Shown here: positions 40,920 to 50,550 of the stretch, piece by piece
Position numbering within the stretch: position 1 is the first letter of the stretch
How the letters are laid out: every line of letters starts with the position of its first letter
Assembly (NCBI GenBank): GCA_014860005.1
Contig: JACZKP010000135.1
Coordinates: forward strand, 1 to 62,721
Length of the DNA stretch: 62,721 nt
Direction: 5' to 3'
Source of the DNA: Verrucomicrobiota bacterium
GTDB taxonomy: Bacteria; Verrucomicrobiota; Verrucomicrobiae; Limisphaerales; UBA11358
The notes under the pieces: generated by a model
Seen by the model: the letters and a program-made list of their open reading frames with translations, nothing else
Told to the model about the DNA's origin: nothing
Database searches by the model: none
Program-made: the position numbers and the translations under genes

Positions 40920-41852
40920 ATGAGTCTGCTTCGGGTGCAGGGGTTGTTCAAAGCCTTCGCGGCCATTCGCGCGGTGGATTCCGTCAGCTTCGAGGTGCAT
41001 CCCGGCGAAATCTATGGCTTGCTGGGACCGAATGGCGCGGGCAAGACCACCACCATCTCCATGATCTCCGGCTTGCTCAAACCGCACGCCGGTGAAGTCG
41101 TCGTGGCGGGCACGCCTTTCTGGTCCAACCCGCAAAAAGCCAAACGCATCATGGGCGTCGTGCCGCAGGAGTTGGCGATTTACGAGGAATTGACCGGACG
41201 CGAGAATCTCGAGTTCTGGGGTCGCATGGCCGGTTTGAGTTCCAATGATGCCAAGGCGCGCGCGGTCGAATTACTCGAAGCGCTCATGCTCACGGACCGC
41301 GCGAAGGATGCGGTGAAGACCTATTCCGGCGGGATGAAGCGGCGCATCAATCTCGGCTGCGCCCTCCTGCACAAGCCGCAGTTGCTCCTGCTCGATGAAC
41401 CGACCGTGGGCATTGATCCGCAGGCGCGGCTGAACATTCTGGAATTCATCCGCAATCTGCGCGCGTCCGGCACGGCGATTCTTTACACGACGCACTATCT
41501 CGAAGAAGCCGAGACGCTGTGTCACCGCATTGGGATCATTGATCACGGGCGATTGCTGGCCGAGGGGACGTTGAAGGAATTGCAGGAGCGATTGGGCGGG
41601 GATCGCTTGTTCGTGTTGGAAGCCGATCTCAAAGAGGCTGCGCCCGAGTCGTGGGATGGGTTTCTCTCGCGCTTCCGGGTAATCCAAAAAACCGAACGGC
41701 AGTTGGTGGTGTCGGCGATCGGCCCGCGCGATCCGTCCGAGTGTCTCAAGGATTTGCTCGGTCTGCCCGTGCGCGTGGAAAACGTCACACTCAAACGGCC
41801 CAGTTTGAACGACGTTTTCCTCCAACTCACCGGAAGGGAATTGCGGGAATAA
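40920..41852 (+). CDS. ABC transporter ATP-binding protein
   Basis: This 310-residue ATPase powers an ABC-2 type exporter with the two membrane proteins encoded next. Visible elements: Walker A GLLGPNGAGKTTTISM, Q-loop VVPQELAIYEEL, signature YSGGMKRRINLG, Walker B LLLLDEPTVGIDP and H-loop YTTHYLEEAE. The C-terminal extension (about 220-310) is typical of drug/polysaccharide/Na+ type exporters (DRA/NatA families), with FLQLTGRELRE at the end. It ends two bases before the permease. The substrate is unknown. The gene is the first of a compact three-gene operon 40920-44282. Confidence 0.95.
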   Translation: MSLLRVQGLFKAFAAIRAVDSVSFEVHPGEIYGLLGPNGAGKTTTISMISGLLKPHAGEVVVAGTPFWSNPQKAKRIMGVVPQELAIYEELTGRENLEFWGRMAGLSSNDAKARAVELLEALMLTDRAKDAVKTYSGGMKRRINLGCALLHKPQLLLLDEPTVGIDPQARLNILEFIRNLRASGTAILYTTHYLEEAETLCHRIGIIDHGRLLAEGTLKELQERLGGDRLFVLEADLKEAAPESWDGFLSRFRVIQKTERQLVVSAIGPRDPSECLKDLLGLPVRVENVTLKRPSLNDVFLQLTGRELRE

Positions 41853-41854
41853 CC

Positions 41855-43147
41855 ATGTGGCGCGTGCTCCTCGCCAAAGACCTGCGCCGGACGTGGCGGA
41901 ATCCACTGCCCGTGCTCATCAACCTCGCGCTCCCGCTTTGTGTGGCCGGATTGGTGGGGCTGGCCTTTGGCGGAAAGTCCGACGGCGGCGCGCTGGGCCG
42001 CATTCGGTTCGCGCTGGTGGACGAGGACAAAACCATTCTTTCCGACTTCTTGCGCGGCTCGGCGAATCAAAGGGAAGGCGGCAAATATCTTGAGCCGGTT
42101 TTGCTCGAACGCGACGAAGCGATGCGCCTGATCAACGACAATAAAATCAGCGCCGTCCTGGTCATCCCCACCAACTTTACGCGCCATTACTTCAGTGGCC
42201 GGGAATCCGTCAGCCTGGAACTGATCAAGAACCCGGCCCAATCCATTCATCCGGCGGTGATGGAAGAGTTGCTGGGAGCCCTGGTCACCACGCTGAATGC
42301 CGTTTCGCGTAATCTCCAATCCGAGTTTCCCGACTGGCAGGCAGTCATCGAGGGCAAACGCGATTACAAGCAGATTGCCGGATTGATTGAACGAGCCGGG
42401 AACAAACTTAAGCAGGCGGAACAGTTCATCAATCCGCCGCTGGTCGTCTATGAGAAAACCGCGCCGGATTTGCCGCCGGACAATGCTGCCTCCTCCACGA
42501 CCGGCAAAGGCGGCGCCAAAAAAGGCCAGCCCACGTCAGAGGTGTTCGGTTATTTGCTGCCCGGAATGGCCGGCATGTTTCTGTTGTTTCTTGCCAGCAA
42601 CGCCATGACTGATCTGCACCGCGAAATGCGGCAACGCACACTGGCGCGGTATCACACGCTGCATCACCAACTCGCTCCGTTCGTTGCCGCCAAAGTAGTT
42701 TTTGCGGTGGTGGTGCTGTTGTTGTGCAGCGTGATCCTGTTGACCGGGGGCGGATGGCTGTTCGGCATTGATTGGCGGGCGCCGGGGCCGCTGGCCTTGC
42801 TGACGGTGGGCTATGCGGGTTTTGCCGCCGGTTTGATGGCGGTGCTCGTGGCGCTGATTCCGGATGAGCGCAAGGCGAGCGCCCTGAACACCGTTGTTGC
42901 CATGGGACTCGCGCTGGCCGGTGGCTGCATGTTTCCGCCGCAGGCGCTGCCGGCGTTTCTCGGCCAGCACATCACGCCACTGCTGCCCACACACTGGTTC
43001 GTGGAGACGGCGCGCAATCTGCAATACAGCGGAAGCGAAGTGCCCTGGGTGCTGGCGCTGGTCAAGCTGAGCATCGTGAGCGTGGCACTGATGCTCCTGG
43101 CCGCACTGTTGTTCCGGCGGCAACTCCGGGCGGGGGTGCAGGTATGA
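41855..43147 (+). CDS. ABC-2 type permease subunit
   Basis: This 430-residue integral membrane protein has the ABC-2 permease layout: one N-terminal helix (LPVLINLALPLCVAGLVGLA), a long extracytoplasmic region (about 50-220, DEDKTILSDFLRGSANQREG) and five C-terminal helices (GYLLPGMAGMFLLFLASNAM onward). ATG 41855 is the start; the open frame reaches back into the ATPase gene as a shadow. A Pro/Thr/Gly/Lys-rich stretch near 205-225 (SSTTGKGGAKKGQPTS) precedes the helices. It pairs with the next gene as the second permease. Confidence 0.9.
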   Translation: MWRVLLAKDLRRTWRNPLPVLINLALPLCVAGLVGLAFGGKSDGGALGRIRFALVDEDKTILSDFLRGSANQREGGKYLEPVLLERDEAMRLINDNKISAVLVIPTNFTRHYFSGRESVSLELIKNPAQSIHPAVMEELLGALVTTLNAVSRNLQSEFPDWQAVIEGKRDYKQIAGLIERAGNKLKQAEQFINPPLVVYEKTAPDLPPDNAASSTTGKGGAKKGQPTSEVFGYLLPGMAGMFLLFLASNAMTDLHREMRQRTLARYHTLHHQLAPFVAAKVVFAVVVLLLCSVILLTGGGWLFGIDWRAPGPLALLTVGYAGFAAGLMAVLVALIPDERKASALNTVVAMGLALAGGCMFPPQALPAFLGQHITPLLPTHWFVETARNLQYSGSEVPWVLALVKLSIVSVALMLLAALLFRRQLRAGVQV

Positions 43148-43148
43148 C

Positions 43149-44282
43149 ATGAAACGCATCCTCGACATCGGCCACAATGACCTGCGGCTTTTCCTCAAGA
43201 GCAAGTCGGCCTACATCTGGCTCTTCGCCGTGCCGCTGGCGTTCATCTATTTCATGGGTTTCGCCAATCGCGGGCCGGGCGATCCCTACAATCGGCGACC
43301 GCCCGTGCTGGTGGAAAATCAAGACACCAATTTTCTGGGTCGGGTGTTTCTCGACGAGCTCGGCGCGCAGGGCATGTGGCTGCTCGATCCCACGAATCGC
43401 GAATCCGCCGCGCGCACGATCCGGATTCCGGCGGACTTTACCGCGCGCATACTCGCCGGCGAGCAAAGCCAGGTGGGGTTCTTCAAACGCGATGGCTCAG
43501 CGGAGTCGGACGCGATGCTGATCGAAGCACGGCTCGTGCGGGCGCTGATTGCGATGAACAGTCATTTGCTCGAATCGGTCGCGCAAACCAACGCCCCGGG
43601 GAGCATCACGGAGGAACTACTCCGCGAAGTGATGAAGCAACCAAACCCGGTTACGCTGGACGCGAAATTTGCCGGTCGCAAGCCGGTGCCTTCAGGCTTT
43701 GCTTTCTCGCTGCCGGGCAATCTGGTGATGTATCTGATGATGAATCTGATGATTTTTGGCGGTGCAAGCGTGGCGGCGGAACGGCGGAACGGGGTCATCC
43801 GTCGGTTGATGGTTCATCCGGTGACGAATCTTGAACTGGTCATGGGCAAGATTTACGGACTGATTCTGCTGGGGGCGGTGCAGATTGGTTTCTTCCTCCT
43901 CGTCGGCAAGTTCTTACTCGGCGTGAATCTTGGCGCGAATCTACCGGCCGTGGCGCTGACCTTGTTGGTGCTGGGCTGGGTCGGTGGCTCGCTGGGGGTA
44001 ATGGTGGGTTCGGTGTTGTCTGCGGAAGATCGCGTTACTGGACTTTGTGTACTGGCCAGTCTGCTGATGGGCGCACTGGGTGGGTGCTGGTGGCCGTTGG
44101 AAATTGCGCCACCCGCGCTTCAGAGAATTGCCCTGTTCCTGCCCACCGGCTGGGCGTTGAAGGCTTTGCATCAACTCATCAGCTTCGGCAGCGGTTTCGG
44201 CGCGGCGACCATTCCCCTGATGGTGCTGCTCGCGTTTGGTCTCACGGCAAATCTTCTGGCGGCGCGTTTTTTTCGGAGTTGA
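43149..44282 (+). CDS. ABC-2 type permease subunit, partner
   Basis: This 377-residue permease has the same plan as the preceding one. The N-terminal helix is SAYIWLFAVPLAFIYFMGFA, the large extracytoplasmic region is about 40-190, and five or six helices follow, including LVMYLMMNLMIFGGASVAAE and ending with LMVLLAFGLTANLLAARFF. It begins one base after the stop of the first permease. The two permeases plus the ATPase form a likely heterodimeric exporter. The substrate cannot be told. A weak hairpin (7-bp arms at 44356-44362 and 44377-44383) lies 74 bases downstream, without a T-tract. Confidence 0.9.
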   Translation: MKRILDIGHNDLRLFLKSKSAYIWLFAVPLAFIYFMGFANRGPGDPYNRRPPVLVENQDTNFLGRVFLDELGAQGMWLLDPTNRESAARTIRIPADFTARILAGEQSQVGFFKRDGSAESDAMLIEARLVRALIAMNSHLLESVAQTNAPGSITEELLREVMKQPNPVTLDAKFAGRKPVPSGFAFSLPGNLVMYLMMNLMIFGGASVAAERRNGVIRRLMVHPVTNLELVMGKIYGLILLGAVQIGFFLLVGKFLLGVNLGANLPAVALTLLVLGWVGGSLGVMVGSVLSAEDRVTGLCVLASLLMGALGGCWWPLEIAPPALQRIALFLPTGWALKALHQLISFGSGFGAATIPLMVLLAFGLTANLLAARFFRS

Positions 44283-44583
44283 GTGCAAGGATGCGACCTG
44301 ACTGGTTGTCTTGGAATTGGGCGATTCGTCTGGAGATAAGACACAGCCATGGCAAGCCAGGCCAGGAAAGTGGGATGCCTGGCACTAGCGAGCTCATTTC
44401 ACACTGCCTCCTCAATAAAATGGTTCAAGCTGCTTTGACGCCCTGCATGTGCGCGACTTGTGGCGAATAGGGTGGCGTTCAGAGGGGGCGCGGGTAGCGA
44501 AGAACGGTCAGGAAAGTGCTTTATCTGATTGGCACTCTGCAAATGTAACCGGAGTCCCAATGAATTGAGCAAGTCGGAATCTA
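44283..44583 (+). other. Spacer between ABC operon and pilin cluster
   Basis: This 301-base interval contains no gene I can support. It holds the weak hairpin GCCAGGC/GCCTGGC (44356-44362, 44377-44383). Two TGGCAC boxes (44379-44384 and 44529-44534) look like sigma-54 -24 elements, but neither has a GC at the -12 spacing. The sequence before ATG 44584 has no strong ribosome-binding site. The promoter of the pilin cluster must lie here but I cannot place it. Confidence 0.5.
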
Positions 44584-45051
44584 ATGAAGATGAAGTGTTT
44601 GAAACATGAAATCGACGTGTTGCCGCAGCGCACCCAGGCAGCCATGACCTTGCTGGAAGTAGTCGTGGCGCTGGCTATCACCGGCATGGCGGTGGGCGGA
44701 ATCATCAATGGATACACCTACTGCACGATGTCATCGCAGAAGGCGGCGCTCACGTTGGCGGCCAATGCCCGGGCGATGGAGCGCATTGAGGAGACGCGCA
44801 GCGCGAAATGGGATACGTCAAGTTACCCGATCGTGGATCATTTGCTCCAGACGAATTTCCCCAGCAAGGTGGTCACGCTGGACTTGTCCGGTTCGGGGAG
44901 CGGAGTTACGACCGCCACGATTCTCACCGACATCTCCCAGGTATCCGAAAAACCGCCACTCAAGCGGATACGTGTGGAATGCATCTGGATATTCAACGGA
45001 ATCCAGTCGGTTACCAACACAATTGAAACCATTCGGGCGCCAGATCAATGA
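44584..45051 (+). CDS. Type IV prepilin-like protein (PilV-like minor pilin)
   Basis: This 155-residue protein has a class III prepilin signal: a charged leader of 20 residues ending QRTQAA, then MTLLEVVVALAITGMAVGGI with the conserved Glu at +5. The position before the cleavage site is Ala, not Gly. The C-terminal domain is beta-rich and short (VVTLDLSGSGSGVTTATILT). By position and size it fits a PilV/GspI-type minor pilin. It starts a three-gene set whose stop and start codons overlap (45048-45051), so it is co-translated with the next gene. Confidence 0.85.
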   Translation: MKMKCLKHEIDVLPQRTQAAMTLLEVVVALAITGMAVGGIINGYTYCTMSSQKAALTLAANARAMERIEETRSAKWDTSSYPIVDHLLQTNFPSKVVTLDLSGSGSGVTTATILTDISQVSEKPPLKRIRVECIWIFNGIQSVTNTIETIRAPDQ

Positions 45052-45662
45052 ACCTGCCACACTCCCTTATCTGCCCGGCTGCCAGCCGCAACTCGGCGCG
45101 CTGCGGGGCTGCCGGATTCACTTTGCCGGAAGTTCTGATTTCGGCGGTGGTATTCGTCCTTCTGGTCAGCGGGGTCATCTTTGCGCATCTCTTCGGCTTG
45201 AGCATGTTTCGCATCACCGAAACCACGCTCAGTGCCACGGACGATGCGCGCAAGACCATTGGGAGAATGGCGGACGAGATTCGAACCGCTCGGGCCACAT
45301 GGATCGGGGATGTGAAAAATGGCGTCTTCGAGGCGCGGTTGGATGGGGAGACGCAACAGGGCAGCAGTTTGCTGATCCAACCGACCGGTGGCACTTCAAA
45401 CTTCATTATTTACTTCGTCAATCCGTCGGACAGCACCTTCAGGCGGACGACCAGTCATCCGGACAGCGCGAGCATCCTGGCCGAATCCATTACCAACACA
45501 GTGGTCTTTAGCGCACAGGATTACTCGGGTAACGTACTCACCAATAACCAGAACAACCGTGCCATCCGCGTCAATCTGGAATTCTATCAACCCCGCCGTT
45601 ACCGCCAATTGGCGGATTACTATAAACTGGAGACAGCGGTAACCCGACGTTCCTTGGAATAG
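45048..45662 (+). CDS. Type IV prepilin-like protein (PilW/GspJ-like minor pilin)
   Basis: This 204-residue protein has a leader ending RCGAAG and the prepilin helix FTLPEVLISAVVFVLLVSGV (Glu+5). The soluble part includes TDDARKTIGRMADEIRTARA, the typical helix-to-head segment of GspJ/PilW proteins, and later beta strands ending in EFYQPRRYRQLADYYKLETA. ATG 45048 overlaps the previous stop. Minor pilins of this class prime pilus or pseudopilus assembly. Confidence 0.87.
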   Translation: MNLPHSLICPAASRNSARCGAAGFTLPEVLISAVVFVLLVSGVIFAHLFGLSMFRITETTLSATDDARKTIGRMADEIRTARATWIGDVKNGVFEARLDGETQQGSSLLIQPTGGTSNFIIYFVNPSDSTFRRTTSHPDSASILAESITNTVVFSAQDYSGNVLTNNQNNRAIRVNLEFYQPRRYRQLADYYKLETAVTRRSLE

Positions 45663-45664
45663 CC

Positions 45665-47401
45665 ATGAAGACTTTCATTGACTCGCCTCCAAGCAGGCAG
45701 GCCGGCAGCGCGCTGGCGTTGACGATGATCATGATCGGCGTGGCTCTGGCCATGCTGGCTGGCGCAATGACATGGTCGGTGAACACCACCCGGCTGACCC
45801 ATCGTTCCATCCAGCACACCCGGTCAATCGCGGCCGCGGAAGCGGGTACGGAAAAAATCCTGAGCCAGATTACGCAGGATTTTCTGACAAGCGGAGAGCG
45901 ACTGGTGCAGGACAACCTGGCCAGTTACCGCAACATAGTGCCAACCACCGCCGACTCAGATTTCTGGCAGAACTGGGAGTTTACGGATGGGCAGGGGCAG
46001 AAGGGCAGGACTTATGTTAAGAGTGGCTCTTCCAGCAACTATGTCGTCCTTAACTCGACCTACGCCGGCCTGCGGGGGTTTGTCTCGAGCTATACGGTGG
46101 TATCGCACGCCCGGGATTTGGGGGCGCTGCAAAACGTGGTTGCCGGAGTCTTGCAGGAAGTGCAACTGGCCCGAATTCCAGTATTCCAGTTTGCGATGTA
46201 TTCCTCGGGCGACATGGAGATCAGTTGTGGTCAGCCGCTTACCGTGACCGGCAGGGTTCATGCGAACAAGCAACTCTACATCGAACCGGACAGCACGCTC
46301 ACGTTTCAATCCGATGTCACGGCCGTGAACAACATTTTGTTTCAACGGCATCCGCTGGACACGCGGACATCACCCAGGGGGTCGGCGGTTTATGAAGCCC
46401 GCAAGGATTCGCATGTCGCGGCGATGACACTGCCGATAGGGACGACCAACACCCCGGAGGCGATTCGGGATATCATTCATCCGCCCAAACTTGGCGAGGA
46501 TCCAAACTCCCCCATTGGCCGGGTGCGATACTTCAACCAAGTGGACATGCTGCTGGTTGTGTCCGATGCCGGAATCACAGCCACCAGTGGCAAGTTCAAC
46601 GACTTCGCCACGGTTATTCCCGAGATTGACCTGGCTGGGGTGATTTTGACGACGAACAGCTTTCGTGACGCCCGCGAGGGCAAGACGGTGCGTCCAATTG
46701 ATATCAACATTGGCGCCCTGGCTGAATGGAGTCGGACGAATTCCAGTCTGCGGGTCGCGCTTGGTCTAAGAGATGTAACTTCGGTGTATGTTCTGGATCG
46801 CCGAATACTCACGAGCACCAATCTGGGGGCTGTCCGGGTGTTTAATGGTCGTGAATTACCCGCGTCCGGACTTACGGTCGTCACGCCGCAGCCGCTGTAT
46901 GTACAAGGCCATTACAACCAATTTAACTCCTCCAACCTGGGCACGCCCAACACTGTCACCACCCGCCCGGCCTCACTTGTCGCTGACGCCGTCACGATCC
47001 TCTCGGGTAACTGGCGCGACAGCAACAGTACCTCCAGTTTGAGTTCAAGAACGGCAGCTCCCACCACCATCAATGCGGCCATTCTCACTGGCGTGGTGGA
47101 AACAACCTATGGCAAGTACAGCGGCGGAATGGAGAATTTCCCTCGCTTCCTCGAGAACTGGGGTTTGAGCAATCCGCTGACTTACAATGGTTCAATGGTG
47201 AAAATGTTTCCCAGTCTTTACGCCACCAATGTCTGGGGCATATCAGATGTGTATAATCCTCCAAAGCGTGACTGGGCATATGATGTCAATTTCAACGATG
47301 CCACCAAACTCCCACCGCTTACGCCGAGTTTGCTTAAAGTGATCCGCAGTCAGTGGGTCACTGTAGCCCCGGACAAGCAGTTGGCTGCGGCGACTCGCTA
47401 A
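45665..47401 (+). CDS. PilX-N-terminal-like membrane protein of the pilin cluster
   Basis: This 578-residue protein begins with a hydrophobic helix, GSALALTMIMIGVALAMLAG, similar to the PilX N-terminal domain (class III-like without Glu+5), then a long beta-rich exported domain. The region GSSSNYVVLNSTYAGLRGFV is followed by GRVHANKQLYIEPDSTLTFQ, found in verrucomicrobial pilus-associated proteins. It is too large for a pilin subunit; a tip or adhesin role is inference from PilX-like position in minor-pilin operons. It follows the previous stop by two bases and precedes the REC-domain protein by three. Confidence 0.75.
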   Translation: MKTFIDSPPSRQAGSALALTMIMIGVALAMLAGAMTWSVNTTRLTHRSIQHTRSIAAAEAGTEKILSQITQDFLTSGERLVQDNLASYRNIVPTTADSDFWQNWEFTDGQGQKGRTYVKSGSSSNYVVLNSTYAGLRGFVSSYTVVSHARDLGALQNVVAGVLQEVQLARIPVFQFAMYSSGDMEISCGQPLTVTGRVHANKQLYIEPDSTLTFQSDVTAVNNILFQRHPLDTRTSPRGSAVYEARKDSHVAAMTLPIGTTNTPEAIRDIIHPPKLGEDPNSPIGRVRYFNQVDMLLVVSDAGITATSGKFNDFATVIPEIDLAGVILTTNSFRDAREGKTVRPIDINIGALAEWSRTNSSLRVALGLRDVTSVYVLDRRILTSTNLGAVRVFNGRELPASGLTVVTPQPLYVQGHYNQFNSSNLGTPNTVTTRPASLVADAVTILSGNWRDSNSTSSLSSRTAAPTTINAAILTGVVETTYGKYSGGMENFPRFLENWGLSNPLTYNGSMVKMFPSLYATNVWGISDVYNPPKRDWAYDVNFNDATKLPPLTPSLLKVIRSQWVTVAPDKQLAAATR

Positions 47402-47404
47402 CGA

Positions 47405-49957
47405 ATGAGGTTCTCCTTCTCCAGTTCACTCATGCATGAGCGAAAAATGGGAGCGAAGTCAGAATTTGTTGAAGGCCAAACTGCCGAGCTTTCGGAAGCG
47501 GGGTTACGACCTGGGGCTTATGAATTAGGAAGCGGAGTTGGTCCGTTTCAGGGTTGCCATATTCGGTCGGTGGCACTGCCTTTGGTGGGGGTTGTGCGGC
47601 AGAGTTCCTTTGCCCGACTGTGGTTGCTGATGTTGACCGCTGCAATCTGCTGCCTCCCCATCGGCGCAACTCCAGAACAGTATTATATCGAATTCGAACC
47701 CGTACCACCACCAACTCGTTTCTTTGAGCACGAGAGAAACCTTGAACTGGCGCGGGAGAGACAAGAATCATTCCGGAAGCGGGTGGCCATTCCGAATGCC
47801 GTGGGTGACGATGTGCCGCTGGCGGCCTTCGCGGAGACTGCCAACCGTCAGTCGGTTGTGGCCTTGAATGCCTCGTCGCCCGGTCTTGCCCGAATATCAC
47901 GCCGGACACTCCTAATTGCGGGCGCATTTATGCTCACCGGGCTGCTAGTATTGTGGAAACTTCTCCCCGATCTGATCACCAGCCTCAACGCCGAATTCAA
48001 CCCATGGGCAACCCTCGCCGACTCCACCTCCGGTCTTGAAGTCAATGTCCGTGCGGAGGACGAGGATTTTGCCGAATTCACCACCACGTTCTGGACGGGG
48101 CCTCCCTTGATTTCCAGTTCGGCTTCATCCGGAGGCGCTGCTGGTCTGGAAACCGAACCGCTTCAGGAATTCTTTGCCCGGGTGCCGAGAGTCCTTGGCG
48201 AGTTGGGTCATTTACTGGTGACGATTGCTGCGTCCTCAGGTGATGGCGCCCGTCGGCGAGTGTTGGCAGATTTGCAGCGCGAATTGATTGGCTTGAAGGG
48301 GCAAGCCGGTCACTCAGAGTTGTTGCCGGTGTGGCAGATGACTTCCGCCCTGGAGGGGTTGGTCAAACAACTCACAGACAAAGTGAGCAATGTCACTCCC
48401 TCCACACTCCGAACCGTTAATGAGGGCGTGGACTTGTTGAAGAGACTGTGCGTACCCGGTTTGCGGCCAGACTTGTTGAGCAATCCTCCCTTGCGCCTGC
48501 TGGCAGTGGACGACGATATGATCAGTCGCAACGCCGTATCCCTTGCCCTGAAGCGGGCGCTCAACATCCCGAATCTGGCCGAAACCAGTGAGGCCGCGTT
48601 TGTCCTGGCCGCGCAACGTGCCTACGACGTCATCTTCCTTGATGTGCAGATGCCGGGGATGGACGGCTTCGAATTATGCAGCCAGATTCACGGAACCGTC
48701 GCCAACGCGACCACCCCGGTCGTGTTCGTCACCTGCCATAATGACTTCGAAGCGCGGGCACAGGCCGCGCTCAGTGGCGGAAGTGATCTGATCGGGAAGC
48801 CGTTCCTGACCTTCGAGATTACGGTCAAAGCCCTCACCCTCGCACTGCAAGGGCGACTGTCGCGTCGCGCGGAGCTTATCGCAACCTGTCAGAACCAGGA
48901 AACCCCTCTGGAGCAAGCGTCAGTGCCAGCGGCCACTGCTTCAGCGAACCACCCGTTGCCCGTGTCCGAACCCGACCATGCGCCGGCGACGGTATTGCGT
49001 CACGCCGACGCGCCCGCGATTGAGGTTTACACGAAAGCTGACTGGACGTCCCGTTCTGAGCAGGACACCGATACGTGCCAGAAGTTGGCGGAAGAGTTGG
49101 TTTCTTCCAGCCTGCAACCGGCAGCCGATTCGCCCCGCGTCACACCTGCCACACCTGCACCAGATAAGCTGACACAGGAGTTCCTGACCCGGGCGTCAGT
49201 CCACCTCGGGCCGCTGCGGGAATTGATTCAACAGATTTTCCAGTCAACCGACGAGCAAGCCCGCCAAGCCATGCTCGCGGACATTTACCTGCGCTTCAAC
49301 GGTATGACTCCCAAGGTGGTGACGAACCAAGGCCATCCGGCACTACGCCTGAGTGGTGCTGTTGAAGGGCTGCTCAAGAAGTTGCTCGAAAGTCCCAAGC
49401 ACTGCTCCTCCTCTGCGTTGCTGACTGTGGCCACCGCCCTGGACCTGCTGCATGAGTTGTGCGAGGGCCACGTGACGGAAGACCTTGCGACGCATCCGCC
49501 CATCCGGCTCCTGGTAGTGGATGACGATCCGGTCGCACGGCGGGCCATGAGTTGTGCCCTGCAAATGGCATTCGACCGACCCGCCTGTGCGGACAGCGGT
49601 GAATCAGCGTTAGGGATGGCGGCGGACAAATCGTTTGATGTGGTCTTTATGGATGTACAAATGCCGGGCATGGACGGTTTTACCGCGTGCTTGCGCCTGC
49701 ACGAAACCGAAACGAACCGCCATACGCCAGTAGTCTTCGTCACTGCGCACAACGATTTCAAGTCGCGCTCGCAGGCGACCATGAGTGGCGGAAGTGATTT
49801 TATTGCGAAACCATTCCTGACAGCGGAAATTAAGGTGAAAGCCCTTACTTTCGCCCTGCGCGGGCGGCTCCAACAATTCCGAGCGCACCATCGCGCGAAG
49901 CCATGCTCCAGTCAGCCCACGCTGCAAGCTGACGAGTTGGTTCCAGTTTATGCCTGA
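47405..49957 (+). CDS. Membrane protein with tandem duplicated helical-REC modules
   Basis: This 850-residue protein has a hydrophobic helix near residues 75-93 (LWLLMLTAAICCLPIGAT, possible signal), a second near 164-184 (LLIAGAFMLTGLLVLWKLLP), and then a duplicated module. Each copy has a roughly 110-residue helical bundle (LQEFFARVPRVLGELGHLLV; LTQEFLTRASVHLGPLRELI), then a receiver domain with phosphoacceptor Asp413 (IFLDVQMPGMDGF) or Asp750 (VFMDVQMPGMDGF). The acidic pockets AVDDD/VVDDD and signature GGSDLIGKPF/GGSDFIAKPF are present in both. There is no kinase or output domain. The helical parts could be Hpt-like, but I see no obvious phospho-His. It is encoded directly after the pilin genes, suggesting control of the pilus. 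Confidence 0.82.
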   Translation: MRFSFSSSLMHERKMGAKSEFVEGQTAELSEAGLRPGAYELGSGVGPFQGCHIRSVALPLVGVVRQSSFARLWLLMLTAAICCLPIGATPEQYYIEFEPVPPPTRFFEHERNLELARERQESFRKRVAIPNAVGDDVPLAAFAETANRQSVVALNASSPGLARISRRTLLIAGAFMLTGLLVLWKLLPDLITSLNAEFNPWATLADSTSGLEVNVRAEDEDFAEFTTTFWTGPPLISSSASSGGAAGLETEPLQEFFARVPRVLGELGHLLVTIAASSGDGARRRVLADLQRELIGLKGQAGHSELLPVWQMTSALEGLVKQLTDKVSNVTPSTLRTVNEGVDLLKRLCVPGLRPDLLSNPPLRLLAVDDDMISRNAVSLALKRALNIPNLAETSEAAFVLAAQRAYDVIFLDVQMPGMDGFELCSQIHGTVANATTPVVFVTCHNDFEARAQAALSGGSDLIGKPFLTFEITVKALTLALQGRLSRRAELIATCQNQETPLEQASVPAATASANHPLPVSEPDHAPATVLRHADAPAIEVYTKADWTSRSEQDTDTCQKLAEELVSSSLQPAADSPRVTPATPAPDKLTQEFLTRASVHLGPLRELIQQIFQSTDEQARQAMLADIYLRFNGMTPKVVTNQGHPALRLSGAVEGLLKKLLESPKHCSSSALLTVATALDLLHELCEGHVTEDLATHPPIRLLVVDDDPVARRAMSCALQMAFDRPACADSGESALGMAADKSFDVVFMDVQMPGMDGFTACLRLHETETNRHTPVVFVTAHNDFKSRSQATMSGGSDFIAKPFLTAEIKVKALTFALRGRLQQFRAHHRAKPCSSQPTLQADELVPVYA

Positions 49958-50017
49958 CGGGACTGCTGCAAGCCGCGCGCTGTTTGCCGACGCTCCGCCG
50001 GGAATAGCTTGGCTAGT

Positions 50018-50043
50018 GGGAGTTTCGTAGCTCCCTGTTTTAC
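50018..50043 (+). terminator. Possible weak terminator after the dual-REC gene
   Basis: A 5-bp stem, GGGAG (50018-50022) and CTCCC (50031-50035), with an 8-base loop is followed by TGTTTTA. It sits about 60 bases after the preceding stop. The stem is short, so confidence is low. Confidence 0.3.
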
Positions 50044-50088
50044 CGACGCAGAGCTTGTTTTTTGGCAATTCCGCCCTAAACTGCGGAT

Positions 50089-50541
50089 ATGAAGAACGAC
50101 GTTGTGCCCGTCCAGATTCGCGGCATTCTGCCCGCCAACAGCGGCTGTGCACTCTTCGTCGGCAACGACGAAAAGGTTTTTGTCATCAACGTCGAGCCGC
50201 AGATGGGGCAAATCATTGGTATGTTCATGCGGGATGCGCCGAAGGAGCGTCCGCTGACCCATGACTTGATGCAGAGCATTTTCAAAGGCTTCAATATCTC
50301 GGTTGAACGGGTCATCATCACCGAGTTAAGGAACTCCACCTACTTTGCCCGGCTCATCCTTCAGCAACATAATGAGGTGGCGCGTAAAATCGTGGAGATT
50401 GACGCCCGCCCCAGCGATTGCCTCGCGCTGGCCTCCGCCCAGAAGCGCCCCATCTTCGTCAGCCAGACGTTGTTCGATCAGGTTGAAGACATGAGCGAGG
50501 TGCTGGATCGTATCAATGAAGGCGGCAGCGAACCTGATTAA
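50089..50541 (+). CDS. Bifunctional nuclease family protein (DUF151)
   Basis: This 150-residue cytoplasmic protein matches the BFN domain. Its landmarks are SGCALFVGNDEKVFVINVEP, MRDAPKERPLTHDLMQSIFK, and the invariant-looking IDARPSDCLALASAQKRPIF near residues 102-121. A plant homologue has DNase and RNase activity; bacterial relatives are poorly known, so the function here is unproven. The ATG at 50089 follows a GC-poor stretch. It ends nine bases before the holA gene and may be co-transcribed with it. Confidence 0.88.
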   Translation: MKNDVVPVQIRGILPANSGCALFVGNDEKVFVINVEPQMGQIIGMFMRDAPKERPLTHDLMQSIFKGFNISVERVIITELRNSTYFARLILQQHNEVARKIVEIDARPSDCLALASAQKRPIFVSQTLFDQVEDMSEVLDRINEGGSEPD

Positions 50542-50550
50542 CCACGCCTG

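Noticed and set aside
44379..44540. Possible sigma-54 promoters (TGGCAC) before the pilin genes
   Set aside because: Two TGGCAC boxes exist but neither has GC at the required -12 distance.
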